Positions 49,822 to 59,682 of a stretch of 64,000 bases of DNA are shown one piece after another. This stretch comes from Vulcanimicrobiota bacterium (lineage in GTDB: Bacteria > Vulcanimicrobiota > Vulcanimicrobiia > Vulcanimicrobiales > Vulcanimicrobiaceae): contig PMSI01000001.1 of assembly GCA_003168375.1 (NCBI GenBank), positions 558,001 through 622,000 on the forward strand, written 5' to 3'. The position numbers and the translations under genes were made by a program. Position 1 is the first letter of the stretch; each line of letters begins with the position of its first letter. Below the pieces are notes generated by a model, which ran no database searches, was not told the origin of the DNA, and was given only the letters and a program-made list of their open reading frames with translations.

Positions 49822-51838
49822 TTAGCGAGAAGCTAGCGCGAGCTTTGGCTCGTCGAGCGTGTGCCGGGCAAGGAGATCGCGGTGCTGTTCGAGCGACCTT
49901 AGATCGAGCGGGCCGTTCTCGGGCCTGCCGAGCAGGTAGCCTTGAATACCGCGGATGCCGTGAGCTGCGCCGACGTCGGCGACCTCCTCCAGCCCGCTGA
50001 CGAAATGAAACATCGCTAGTGTCTCAATGCCCTCGGCGATCAAGTAGCTCCCCGTCTCGCGAGCGATCGCGATGATACCCGCCAACACGCCGCGCGCGGC
50101 GCGGTTTTCCATGGCGTCGACGATGAGGCCGCGGTCGATCTTGACAAAGTCGAACGGAACTTTACTCAAGATCTCCAGCCCGGCGTGGCCGGTCCCCGTA
50201 TCGTCGAGCGCAACCCGGACGCCCAGAGCCTGCAGGGCTGCAACGCGTTTCGCAACGGCCACCGGATCATCGATGCGTCGCTCCGTCAACTCGATAACGA
50301 TCTGCGAAGGCACAAGGCCCGCTGTCCGCGCGGCGTTGACGAACGCGCGCGGGTCGAAGCGAGCGTGGGTGAGCGACGCAGGGGAGTAGTTGAGAAAGAT
50401 CACGGAGCCCGCCGGTAGATTCGCAGCAGCCGCAAGCGTCTTCCGGGCGCACAACGCGTCAAGCTCAGGGAGCACCCGAATCCGCTGCGCTACGTCGAAC
50501 GCCTCTTGTGGTCCGGAGAGCCCAAGCGTTGTGCTCGGACGTGCCAATGCTTCGAAGCCGAGCGGCCGCGTGGTTTCGATATCCCAGATCGGCTGGAACG
50601 CGGTAGTGACGAGCCCGCCGGGCGATCATCGCTCGCACCACATCTGCCTTGCGCGGCGAGAACACCGTCACGGCGCCCTTGATGTTCTCGTAGCAAACCG
50701 TCTGATTGCGGCCTAGACGCTTCGCTTCGTAGAGTGCCGTATCGGCGAGTTCGTACGACTCCGTCGCGAGCTCGGTTCCTGCGAGGTCGACGTAGCCGAC
50801 GCTGACGGTCGCACCCAGCGCCGCCGCGCGTATGTCGGCCTGCAGGCGTGCAAGGACGAGGCTCGCTGCAAGGGGTGCCGTCTCGACGAGGATGACGGCA
50901 AACTCATCGCCGCCGATTCGGTACGCTCGGTCTCCCTGACGCATCGCGCGTAATCGCGCGCCGACGCTCGCGAGTACGGCGTCTCCGTGAGGGTGCCCGC
51001 TCGTGTCGTTGACAGCTTTGAAGTCGTCAACATCGATCAGGGCAAGCGTGACGGGATGATCGTAGCGCTTCGCGCGTGCCGTCTCTCGTTCATAGTCCTC
51101 AAAGAACGCCCGGTTATTACCGAGTCCGGTGAGGTGGTCGGTAAGCGCAGCCTTTTGCAGGGCGATGACGACGGCTGTCGCGGCCGCCTCCGCTGACCGT
51201 TTGTAGCGCTGGATCACCAGCGCGATCGCGATCATCAGCAGCACGCCGATCACCGTCACCTGGACGATCAATTGTCGCTGCTGATACGAGAAACGGTCTG
51301 CTTTCTCGTCTTCGTCGCTGCTGGCTCGGAACGATTCCGCCGAGATCGTATCGAGCTCGGCGCGCAGCTTGCTGACAGCGGGCCGCACCGTGTCGGCGTT
51401 GATGCGCAGAGCCTCAGCACGATCGCCGCGCGTCGTAGCTCGTACGATCGCGCGGCTGGCCGACACGAATGCCGAATGGCTTGGTGCGAGATCCGTGAGG
51501 AGCGGCGCGAGCGCCGGGCCGGCGTCCCGCCGGGCGGTGGCGTGCGCTCGATTGAACGCATTCGAGCCGCGTACGAACCGGTCGGAGAGCGCTCCCTTCG
51601 GTCGCCTTATCTCTCCAAGCAGCTCGGCGTACTCTTGATCGAGCGCCGTTCCCATAGCCGTAGCGTCCTTAGCGAGCAGGAAGCTCTGCCCGATCAGGTC
51701 GCCGCTCTTTTGACCGCGCTCTAGCGCGAAGAACCCGAGCGCGCCGATCATGATGACCACAACGAACATCGCGACGATGTAGGCCTGGTTCAAGATCTCT
51801 GCATAGGCGAGGCTCGGCAATACCTGCCGTAGGGTCAT
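49822..51838 (-). pseudogene. Membrane GGDEF-EAL cyclic-di-GMP protein broken by a frameshift
   Basis: Starts at ATG 51838 (51859 possible). Two membrane helices (about 15-35 and 210-230) enclose a four-helix-bundle-like sensor. GGDEF domain follows with TDHLTGLGNNRAFFEDYE, an I-site RxxD (RQGD) and an intact RIGGDEFAV. Around 50613-50624 one extra base shifts the frame; with it removed the text reads on as GGLVTTAFQPIWDIETTRPLGFEALARP into a full EAL domain with IELTERR, ALDDTGTGHAGL, FVKIDRGL, AEGIET and QGYLLGRP. As sequenced, the cyclase half is complete and the EAL half lacks its own proper start. Confidence 0.85.
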
Positions 51839-51859
51839 ACGATTTGCTTTATGCGCCAT

Positions 51860-52325
51860 GGGCCACGACTTAAACACGGAGGGGTAACGCGCGAGGGTCG
51901 TCCCGCGGCGCGAGCGAGCGCCGGCCGCAGGCGATCATTGCGTAGACTCAATGCATCGAGGCGCTTGACAGCTCGATCGGCACCTGATCGTCGATTAATA
52001 TCCGCGACCGTTGCCGCCCCAGCCGTGCCGCCGGATGAACTCCTTGAGTTGCTGGCTCGGAGTCCGGTCGCAGGGCAGCATGCGGTGGGATACCAAACGA
52101 ACGGCGGAACGGTCGAGGACACGCTTCCGATTGGCTTCACGTGAGTCATTGGCCGAGTCCGGTCGTGGGAACCTCGAGCGCGGCGTGTCGCCGCGAAGAC
52201 TCCGCTGAGGTTTCAAAAGTGACTGTACATCGCAGCGGAATGACGTCGCAACTCGACCGATCGAAACCGCCGGGATGGTCGGCACGGCGACAAGCCTCAA
52301 TAGCGGAGCATGTCGCAAAGCACCT
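51860..52325. other. 466 nt without a recognisable gene
   Basis: Several short frames exist but none has family motifs or a good ribosome-binding site. A minus-strand frame ending near 51995 with QQLKEFIRRHGWGGNGRGY could be the tail of a lost gene, possibly another toxin tip beside the RHS locus. Base composition is lower in G+C than the chromosomal genes to the left. Confidence 0.3.
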
Positions 52326-52781
52326 TCAGGTTGCAGAATCAGGGAACACCTCGAGCCCGAGTTCCATATCTAGATCGGCGATTATGCGCAGCACGTCTGG
52401 GTGAATGACGCAGCCCAGATGGAATTGGCCGGGAAAATTCAATTCGATCCATGCGGTGCCTTCTAATGCCAGTTGCCTTACAAATGAGGGCTCACGCATC
52501 AGCGGATCCAAAAACGTTCGCAAACGCGAGCTGACGTCCGGCGACTCTTCGTCAGGTGAGAAATCGTAGTACTGCTTGGATAGCGTCCACCGCGTATCTG
52601 GCTCAACATTCCTTCGCTTGAGGCCGTCGATCCCGATAACCTGATCCCCGGCCCTTACTTGCCTCGTCGGCCTTAAGCGAAGCCGAGTCGTAATGAGTTC
52701 CGGATCCATTGTCGGATGATGAAAGCCGAGACGAATCGTGAGCGATGCTGGCCCGGCAGACGTGGATGCATCACCCGTCAC
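52326..52781 (-). CDS. DUF4279-like probable immunity protein of the RHS toxin
   Basis: 151 aa, GTG start with GGAGGG 5 nt upstream. The motif order (LTIRLGFHHPTMDPELITTRLRLRPTRQVRAGD, TRWTLSKQY, SSRLRTFLDPLM, HPDVLRIIADLDMELGLEVF) resembles DUF4279 proteins, which are frequent immunity proteins downstream of RHS or CDI toxins. Lies 49 nt after the RHS gene on the same strand. It would bind and neutralise the C-terminal toxin tail; no experimental basis here. Confidence 0.7.
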   Translation of the reverse strand: MTGDASTSAGPASLTIRLGFHHPTMDPELITTRLRLRPTRQVRAGDQVIGIDGLKRRNVEPDTRWTLSKQYYDFSPDEESPDVSSRLRTFLDPLMREPSFVRQLALEGTAWIELNFPGQFHLGCVIHPDVLRIIADLDMELGLEVFPDSAT

Positions 52782-52830
52782 GGGTTCCCTCCAGGTCGCA
52801 ATCGCGCCTCGCCATTACAACGGACCATCT

Positions 52831-55800
52831 TCATTTCTTGCGTTTCTTATCCGGCGTGAACATATTATTAGCATTCCCTTTATTTGTCCATGATCCACCT
52901 GAGTTCTCGACCCAAACGTCGTCATTTGGCGCGATGAAGGTTTTCTGGTTGGGTGTATTCTGGACAAAGGCCTTGATTTGAGCATGCCATTGGCTGAATT
53001 TCGACCGATTGATCGGGACCGATCCCGGCGGCGTTTTCGCAGCGGTCTCTTCCGCGTGTATCATTTCGCGGATCTTGTCCCAGAGACTAGGGTGAGGTCG
53101 CGGCGGGAGCGGTTTACCAACGTGGTCATCATGAGGTTTGCCGCCCTTGGCTATGACGACCGGGCTGGCGTCCGCGCCGTCAGACGAATCGTCCCCGGCG
53201 GAGTCGGACGTGTTACCACCGCCGCCATTTTGGTTTGCCCACCAGGCCGCAGTGCCCCAGCCCGGATTGGGGTCGTGGCCCGAAGCGTCGGCAACAAAGC
53301 CGGAGGGGTCAGAGAACTCGTACGGATTGTTATTATCCCACATGAACGCCTTCTGGCTCATCGGGTCGTGGACACTGCCGGCATACGCGTCTGGCGTCGT
53401 CCATTTGCCAGTGCTCTCGTCGACCGCGCGTGCTCCCTGGAACGTCAGCCCGTTGTACTCAAAGCCTTCGAAGCGATCGTACTCGAGGTTGCCAGCAGTC
53501 CCGCATCCATGAAGCCCTTGACTATCGGTGTAGCAAGTTCGGTCGTTCGTGGATCCCGGAAAGATGTACGGAATCGAGTGCGTGCCTTGGTCCTTGTTCT
53601 TGTAGACCGTCGTGCCGAAGGACGCTCCGGCGTACGAGACGTTGTTGTGCATGCTCACGAACTGGTTGGCCACACCACGATCCAGGACCATGAGTTGGCC
53701 GGTGCCGCCGATGTCTGCCGTTGCTTCGACCTTCGCCTCTGTCAGAGCACCGGCGCTGTTCGTCACAAACAGGATGCCGTCGCCGTCATAGTGCACGTTG
53801 GACGATTCAATCTTGTACGCATGTCCCGAGGGCGACCATGCAACGCTGCTAATGGAAGTGTCGCCGGTTGCCAAAATGTGGTGATTTTCTGCGTCGTAGG
53901 TAAAGGTCGTGGTTGCGGTTGGTCCCGGATCGAATCCCGCGTTTACGCAATCGGTGATCGATGTGTTTACCGACATCTGGGCGATTTTGGCGACCAGGCG
54001 CGAGGCGCTGTCGTAGGTGTCGGTCTTGGTCAGTAGGCCGCAGTCTTCCCAGGGAAAAAACTCGGGGTCGCTATTCGGGACATATTGTTCTCTACTGGTC
54101 GATATAACGACCGCATTTACGGGGTCGACCGACGTCGGTCCTATTCCAGATGGCGGATTTCCCTTGGAAAGCAGCTGGCTCACCGGATTGGGCACCGCAG
54201 CCCCGTTCGCAATTTTCACGCGGTAAACGGCGGAGCTGGCGTCTCCGAGAGATTGATAGGCGTTCTCGCCGCGAATCGTGTTCCCGAGGGTCATTCGGAC
54301 GAGCCCGTACGTCGACGTGTTGCCGGTCCAACCAAGTAGCGCACCTTCGTCGTCGTGCGCGAGGAGCTGGTACGCGAAGGTTTGTGGGAGCGTCAGCGTG
54401 GAGAGCTGGCCAGTCGTGTCGTACGCCCACGTCGTCGGGCCGTATGCAGTGCCGGCACTCACGGGCGCTTGCGGGCTTGGCATTACGCTGCCGGTGAACG
54501 GATCGGTGCGAGACATTGCGCGTCCGGCATCCGTGTATGACGTCGCAAATGTGCCTTGCTGCGCGCCGTAGCCCACCTTCACACTACTACGGAGGCCGTC
54601 AGCCCGATAGTTATAGGAGAGGTACGGTGCGGCATTGAGTGCGCTCGATGCGACGTTGATGGCTTTTTTCCGGCCATTTGCGTAATAGTCGTACGTGAGC
54701 CGCGCCGGCGACGTGATGGACCCAGTGGTCGGCTCGTCCTTCTCGAGAAGCTTGCCGTCTGCGTCGTACCGCATCGTCTCCGTCCCATAGATGGCACCGG
54801 TCGAAGTCGCGACCCGACCGGCTGGATCGTACGTAACGGACTTATTCGGCGTGACGCCGCCATCGCTGAACTGAACGCTCGTCGTGCGACCCGCGTTGTC
54901 GTACGCGTACGTCGTAATCGTGCCGAGCGGATCCGTTACCGATGCCAGGAACCCCACGGTGGCATTTGTCGTGTCGTATGCGTTCATTGTCGCACGAACG
55001 ATCGCGATGGACCTGGGCGAGAATGAGTATTTCGTGACATCGCGGTCGAGCGCGTCGTGTGCCGAACCGCGGAGGTCCGTCCATGCCGCATTTGCTCCCG
55101 GGGAAGCCGGCACCCATTCTTGTGTCTTGTAGAGTCCCCCGTAGGCGAGGAAGCTGTTGCCGCCGATCGAGACGCTGCCGAGGCTGCCGCTCTGCGTGAG
55201 GTCGTAGAGGTAACGCGTAATCCAATTCGAGGCGTAGTTGTCCCAGGCGGCGTCATGCGGCAACTGAACCTCGACGAGCCGATCCGCGCCGTCGTACCAC
55301 TTTGAGGTGACGCCGGCGGTGCACGAGGATCCGGGCGCGCACCCGTAGTGATGTGTCTCGCTCGTTTCATTCCCGTCGAGATCGTATAGGAACGTGGTCG
55401 AAACGCTGCCCGCGCGCTGCGCTGGAGTTTGCGAAGCCTGGACGCTGCCGTCCGGATAGTAGGAGGTCGTCGCTTGCGTATTCCATCCGGCAATGCCGGT
55501 TGTCTTCCCACAGAGCGACGCCCCGTTCGCCGAGCTGTCGTCCGGATCGGCGACGCTCGTCACTCGGCCGAGCGCGTCCGTCGTCAGGACCGTCGTTCCT
55601 TGGCCCTTGCTGTAACAGCGCAAACCGCCATTCGTATCGTACCAGAACGTCTGGGTCGGAGTGTTCGTCGACCCGTCCGCCTGCGTGAAAGACTGCCCCG
55701 TGACTGACGTCGGCAGCCCGTAGTCGGCTCCAGTCTGCTGAGCGGTGCCGTACGAAAACGAAGTCGTATAGCTCATCGCTGAGGTCGCGCTCAAAAGCTG

Positions 55801-57111
55801 GCCGTACGGCTGGTATGAGGGATACGTGTAGTCGAAATGCTGGTGCGGAACCGCCGCCGCGAGCGTTGCACAGCGCGAGTCAGATACGGGAGGCGTGCCG
55901 GTCCAATTCCCACCCGCGAGATTCGTCGCGACGGGATCGCAGTACGCGACAACGTTATTGAACGTATCGTAATCGAATAACTGCGTCGCACGAATTGTGC
56001 CGACCGACGTCGGAGCGGACGGCGCGGCGACCGCAATTGTGTTGCCGTTCGCGTCGTACGCGTAGTCCGTCTCGTACGTCGATGGCGTTACCCCAGCGAC
56101 GTTGCCGCGCGGTTCCACCGTGGCGATCAAATTGTTGTTCGCGTCCCACGCCTCGGTGCTGACGAGCCAGGAACCCGTGCACGACGTTCCCTGTCCGGAG
56201 CTCGCTGTGCATTCTTGGGTCTGGGTCGGCCGGCCCGAACCGTCGACGACCCAATTGGTCATGTGGCCGTCGGTGTCGCGAAAGGTCGGCGTCGTCACGC
56301 CGGTCGTGTAGAACTCTTCTAGGTACATCGAGTAGTTCAAGCCGTCGGGAACGTAGCCGGGGTGCAACGACGTGTTTGTTCCGTCGGCAATCGTGGGGTT
56401 CACGGTTGCCGCATGCGCGATGGCGTAGAGGGTCGAGTTCGCGGCGCTCGTGCCGGTAAAGCCGAAGCCGAGATAACCACCGTCGTAGCCGCACCCGCTC
56501 GAGCTACCCCCGCACCACCGTGGGCCCGCCGCGTACCAGAGAACCGAGTCAGAGCCGATCGGATAATACCCAAAGAGTTGCACAGGCCGCGTACCGGCGG
56601 CGTTGTTGGGCGGTCGTGAGACTGACGCGAGATTACCGCTCGCATCATAGCCGTATTGAACGGTCGTCGCGTTGTCGGGATAGGTCAGTTGCTGCAGTAG
56701 CCGCTTGCCGTTCACGTCCGCGAATGAGAGGGTCGAAGTCATCCCGGACTCAGTGGTCGCGGTGATTTGATTGATTTTTCCGGTCGCCGAGGCGTCGCCG
56801 TTGTCCCAAGTGTAGTTAAAGGTGATGTGGGTGTTGCGATTGCGTCCAATGATCTGGTAGAGATGGCCGGCATAGCCGCCCACTGAGCTGAGCCAGGGAC
56901 ATGCGAGCGTTGGATTGCCGCCGTAAAAGTAGTACGTCGTTCCGGACTTCTTGGTCCACAGCCACGCGTTCGCGCCGCCCGGCGGCCCGCTGCCGTACCC
57001 CGGAGCGGACGCGGTCATGCCTCCGGAAGTCGTCAAGCAGATGCGGCCGGCAGGCTTCGACGCATCGCTCACGCCGCGCGACGCATCGCACAACGCGTTC
57101 GCGTGCCTCAA
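52831..57111 (-). CDS. RHS-repeat protein with C-terminal toxin-like tail, 5'-truncated
   Basis: 1426 aa as an open frame. Many YD/RHS repeats (FDYDTFNNVVAYCDP, YDYYANGRKKAI, YDADGKLLEKDE, TYDAENHHILATGD) lead to an RHS core ending: YEFSDPSGFV after the GARAVDESTGKWTTPD block. The last 110 or so residues differ in composition and contain HAQIKAFVQNTPNQKTFIAPNDDVWVENSGGSWTNKG, likely the toxin domain, but the toxin class is not recognised. There is no signal peptide or export domain at the N-terminus; the first 30-40 residues are antisense to a phosphoesterase gene, so the 5' part has been lost. Confidence 0.85.
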   Translation of the reverse strand: MRHANALCDASRGVSDASKPAGRICLTTSGGMTASAPGYGSGPPGGANAWLWTKKSGTTYYFYGGNPTLACPWLSSVGGYAGHLYQIIGRNRNTHITFNYTWDNGDASATGKINQITATTESGMTSTLSFADVNGKRLLQQLTYPDNATTVQYGYDASGNLASVSRPPNNAAGTRPVQLFGYYPIGSDSVLWYAAGPRWCGGSSSGCGYDGGYLGFGFTGTSAANSTLYAIAHAATVNPTIADGTNTSLHPGYVPDGLNYSMYLEEFYTTGVTTPTFRDTDGHMTNWVVDGSGRPTQTQECTASSGQGTSCTGSWLVSTEAWDANNNLIATVEPRGNVAGVTPSTYETDYAYDANGNTIAVAAPSAPTSVGTIRATQLFDYDTFNNVVAYCDPVATNLAGGNWTGTPPVSDSRCATLAAAVPHQHFDYTYPSYQPYGQLLSATSAMSYTTSFSYGTAQQTGADYGLPTSVTGQSFTQADGSTNTPTQTFWYDTNGGLRCYSKGQGTTVLTTDALGRVTSVADPDDSSANGASLCGKTTGIAGWNTQATTSYYPDGSVQASQTPAQRAGSVSTTFLYDLDGNETSETHHYGCAPGSSCTAGVTSKWYDGADRLVEVQLPHDAAWDNYASNWITRYLYDLTQSGSLGSVSIGGNSFLAYGGLYKTQEWVPASPGANAAWTDLRGSAHDALDRDVTKYSFSPRSIAIVRATMNAYDTTNATVGFLASVTDPLGTITTYAYDNAGRTTSVQFSDGGVTPNKSVTYDPAGRVATSTGAIYGTETMRYDADGKLLEKDEPTTGSITSPARLTYDYYANGRKKAINVASSALNAAPYLSYNYRADGLRSSVKVGYGAQQGTFATSYTDAGRAMSRTDPFTGSVMPSPQAPVSAGTAYGPTTWAYDTTGQLSTLTLPQTFAYQLLAHDDEGALLGWTGNTSTYGLVRMTLGNTIRGENAYQSLGDASSAVYRVKIANGAAVPNPVSQLLSKGNPPSGIGPTSVDPVNAVVISTSREQYVPNSDPEFFPWEDCGLLTKTDTYDSASRLVAKIAQMSVNTSITDCVNAGFDPGPTATTTFTYDAENHHILATGDTSISSVAWSPSGHAYKIESSNVHYDGDGILFVTNSAGALTEAKVEATADIGGTGQLMVLDRGVANQFVSMHNNVSYAGASFGTTVYKNKDQGTHSIPYIFPGSTNDRTCYTDSQGLHGCGTAGNLEYDRFEGFEYNGLTFQGARAVDESTGKWTTPDAYAGSVHDPMSQKAFMWDNNNPYEFSDPSGFVADASGHDPNPGWGTAAWWANQNGGGGNTSDSAGDDSSDGADASPVVIAKGGKPHDDHVGKPLPPRPHPSLWDKIREMIHAEETAAKTPPGSVPINRSKFSQWHAQIKAFVQNTPNQKTFIAPNDDVWVENSGGSWTNKGNANNMFTPDKKRKK

Positions 57112-58213
57112 CGAGTCACCGCCCTCCGGACCGCGGTTCAGCTCGCGGCGTTGGATCGCGGTGAACTCGACCTTCTCGCCCTATTGCCCGAACGCAGGAT
57201 CGTTCTTCCTGTACGTTCCGCAATTGCAACGCGCCGTCTACTGGGAAATCGCGAGAACATACGGCCTCGGCGATCGCTTTTTCGCGGCGACGTCGAGCGC
57301 GTCGTATCCGCCGCATCAGTTCATCGTCGCCGGCGACCTCTCGATCACGTGGCCGCGCAGCGGCGGCCGGGTGTGGCACCTCTCCGAAGACCCGGGCTAC
57401 AGCTGTTTCAACGCGACGCCGGGCACGCACGACCTCAGCGTCGTCGGCCCGAACGTGTTCTCGATCCCGCTGACCATCGAGGGACCGGACGGCGGATGCT
57501 ACCAGCGGGCCACCTACGGTGATCGCCTCACCGAAGCGAACGCGACGTGGCGCCACTACTCGACGGCGCTTCCGGCATCCAAAGGGATCTTTCCGTTCGA
57601 CGGCTTCAGCAACATCACGGCATGGTACCGCCAGACGATCAATCTTCCGACGGCGCAGTTCCGCGGGTCGACGAACGTTCTCGACGACGCGTCCTCAGGG
57701 CAGTTGCCCAATTTCGTCTGGGTCAAGCCGCCGTGCGTCAAACAGAGCGATCATCCGGGGACCGGCCAAGGGAAGCACGGTCCGAACTGGGTCGGCAGCG
57801 TCATCAACGCGATCGGGAAGGGACCGAATTGGGACAGCACGGTGATCTTCGTCATCTGGGATGACTGGGGCGGCTACTACGATCACGTCGTCCCGCCCGC
57901 GCCCGATGCGCAACGCGAGGAGCTCGAGCGCGGCGTGCGGATTCCGTTCCTGGTGATCTCGCCGTTTCTCGCGCACCCCGGCGGCGTCGTGCACACCCAG
58001 GGACATCCGGGTTCCATCATGCGCTTCGTCGACGACTTGTACGGTACGAAGCCGCTGACCGCGTTCGACGAGGGGGCGCCCGATCTGGCCCGCTGGTTCG
58101 ACTTCACGCGGGCGCCCCGCAGATTCGTCCCGATCGCCGGCGCGACGGGCAAGGGCAACGCGTGGGACGACCACTGGTGCGACGGAGCGTCGAAGATCAA
58201 AGTCGACTCTTGA
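56951..58213 (+). pseudogene. 5'-truncated phosphoesterase (phospholipase C/acid phosphatase-like)
   Basis: The open frame is 420 aa, but family similarity begins only near 57170 (SPYCPNAGSFFLYVPQLQRAVYWEIARTYGLGDRFFAATSSASYPPHQFIVAGD), followed by NFVWVKPP, STVIFVIWDDWGGYYDHVVPP and RIPFLVISPF, the alkaline-phosphatase-superfamily C-terminal metal region. The N-terminal part with the catalytic nucleophile and the usual QENRSFDN-type motif is absent. The frame upstream of about 57050 is antisense to the RHS gene. Confidence 0.8.
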
Positions 58214-58520
58214 ACCGATCCGATCAAGCAACCTCGGCGTCGGGATGATCGAACGGCCGCCACACGTCGACGAGCGGCGGACGCTTCAAGCCGTTCGTGA
58301 AGATGCTCTTCTTCGGACGCGCCTCGAGCTGCTCGGCACGCGCGAAGAGGTAGTCGAGGGCGATAGAACTTCAAAGAACGATTCGCCCAGCAGGCGCTCC
58401 TCGAGCAGCAGCCCGGTGGGCGTTCCAATTGATCATCACCATCTCGCGGTGGAGGCTGCGGTCGATCGGGCCGTCGATGAGCGCGTGGGCCGCGGCGTCG
58501 GCCCACGGGGTTCAATTCCA
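58210..58520 (-). pseudogene. Decayed gene remnant, minus strand
   Basis: Fragments in different frames look protein-coding: TPWADAAAHALIDGPIDRS with REMVMINWNAH, then TGLLLEERLLGES, then IALDYLFARAEQLEARPKKSIF ending in FDHPDAEVA and a TGA. Joining them needs frame changes, so this is debris of one gene that ran toward the phosphoesterase. Family not recognised. Confidence 0.45.
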
Positions 58521-58529
58521 TGCTGGCAG

Positions 58530-58764
58530 TATGTGCTTAGGTTCCCCACGGCGATCATGTCGGGGGATTTCGCGCCAATCGTGCGCGCGCTTCGCGTCGG
58601 CGCGATGGCGGATAGCGGTCAGACGTATGGCGGACGTGCGTTCAACGACGGCCTGCGCGAAGCGGCCCTACATCGCGTTCCGATTTACGTCGCACGGTGC
58701 GGTGACCGGTGGGCTACCGACGACGGTGTCACGCTGTCGGCGCTCTCACCGTGCGGCGCGCTGG
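58530..58764 (+). pseudogene. Truncated comEC C-terminal domain, copy 2
   Basis: Starts with the same junction as copy 1 (TATGTGCTTAG, then TTCCCCACGGCGATCATG). A one-base insertion in the stretch after GGCGATCATGTCGG breaks the frame; after it ALRVGAMADSGQTYGGRAFNDGLREAALHRVPIYVARCGDRWATDDGVTLSALSPCGAL follows comEC closely. Similarity ends abruptly at 58764, before the FADGKND segment. Confidence 0.85.
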
Positions 58765-59172
58765 TCCCTGCTCGCCATCCGCGTGCCGAGCGTGCTTCCG
58801 CGGGCCGACTACGGCATCGCGGCACTCGCGCGGGCCGTGTCGCCCGGGTGCATGCGGTCGAACTTCAACCCGGACGCGTCCATGGAACGGCGCGCGATCC
58901 CCATCATCCTGTTCCTCGCGATCTGGCCGAGGAACGCGCTACCGTGGCTCGCCTCGTGGATCTCGGCGGTGTTTTCACGCGCGTCGACATCCTCCCGAAC
59001 AACTCCCATGACGGCAGCCCCCGTACGCGCTCATCACCCAGGCTTGGGCTGTTCGCGGTCGCGATGAGGACGTCGGCCGGCGGCGCAAATCGTAAGCCGC
59101 AATGGAGCCGGCCCGGTGAGAGACAGTGCAGCTTCACGAAGCGGCGTGCGGCGCTAGCCAACACCTACGCGG
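58765..59172 (+). other. Gene debris without intact frame
   Basis: After the comEC fragment the sequence looks coding in shifting frames, for example ATVARLVDLGGVFTRVDILPNN followed, after a frame change, by YALITQAWAVRDEDVGRR and a stop near 59098. No family is recognised and no intact gene can be built. The remaining bases to 59172 show no feature. Confidence 0.35.
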
Positions 59173-59682
59173 CTAGCCGTCGGAAGCGGTGCCGCCGTGG
59201 TCCGAGGACCAGGTGAAGGTGAGGGTGATCTTCCCTGATGCGCTCGTCTTGAGTTTGCGGGTCTCTGCATCCAGGGCGCACGATGCGTGCAGCGTGAGCG
59301 TCCCGGACGACGTTACCGAAGCGATCGTTCCGAGCGCGAACGGAAAGGCGTGCTCGTACGATACTGCATCGATCGGTGACGTCGCCGGAACGCCTTGGGC
59401 GAAAGCAGCGAGATGTGTCGAAACGTGCACGTCGCCGACGTCGAGACCCTTGGTGTCGAGGTCCGTCACGATGTCGCCCAGGAGGCTCGTTCCCAGCCCT
59501 TCGATCAGTCCGCGTGTGATCGCGTCGGAACTGGACGATGCGTTGGCTTGGATGAACGCTACGGTGGCGGTGCCCAGCGCGACGCCCGCGCCCGAGACGA
59601 ATCCGCCGATCGCGCGTGTCGCGGCGTCGGTCGTCACGGCGCGAATCTCCGCGGCGACAACGTCGTCGGCCGGCCCGTTCAT
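59173..59682 (-). CDS. Hypothetical protein, partner of the membrane/PKD-like protein
   Basis: 169 aa. ATG overlaps the upstream stop (ATGA). The first 75 residues are helical and small-residue rich (AIGGFVSGAGVALGTATVAFIQ), the rest beta-rich (GTLTLHASCALDAETRKLKTSASGKITLTFTW). No signal peptide. Strictly coupled to the gene before it. Family unknown. Confidence 0.55.
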   Translation of the reverse strand: MNGPADDVVAAEIRAVTTDAATRAIGGFVSGAGVALGTATVAFIQANASSSSDAITRGLIEGLGTSLLGDIVTDLDTKGLDVGDVHVSTHLAAFAQGVPATSPIDAVSYEHAFPFALGTIASVTSSGTLTLHASCALDAETRKLKTSASGKITLTFTWSSDHGGTASDG

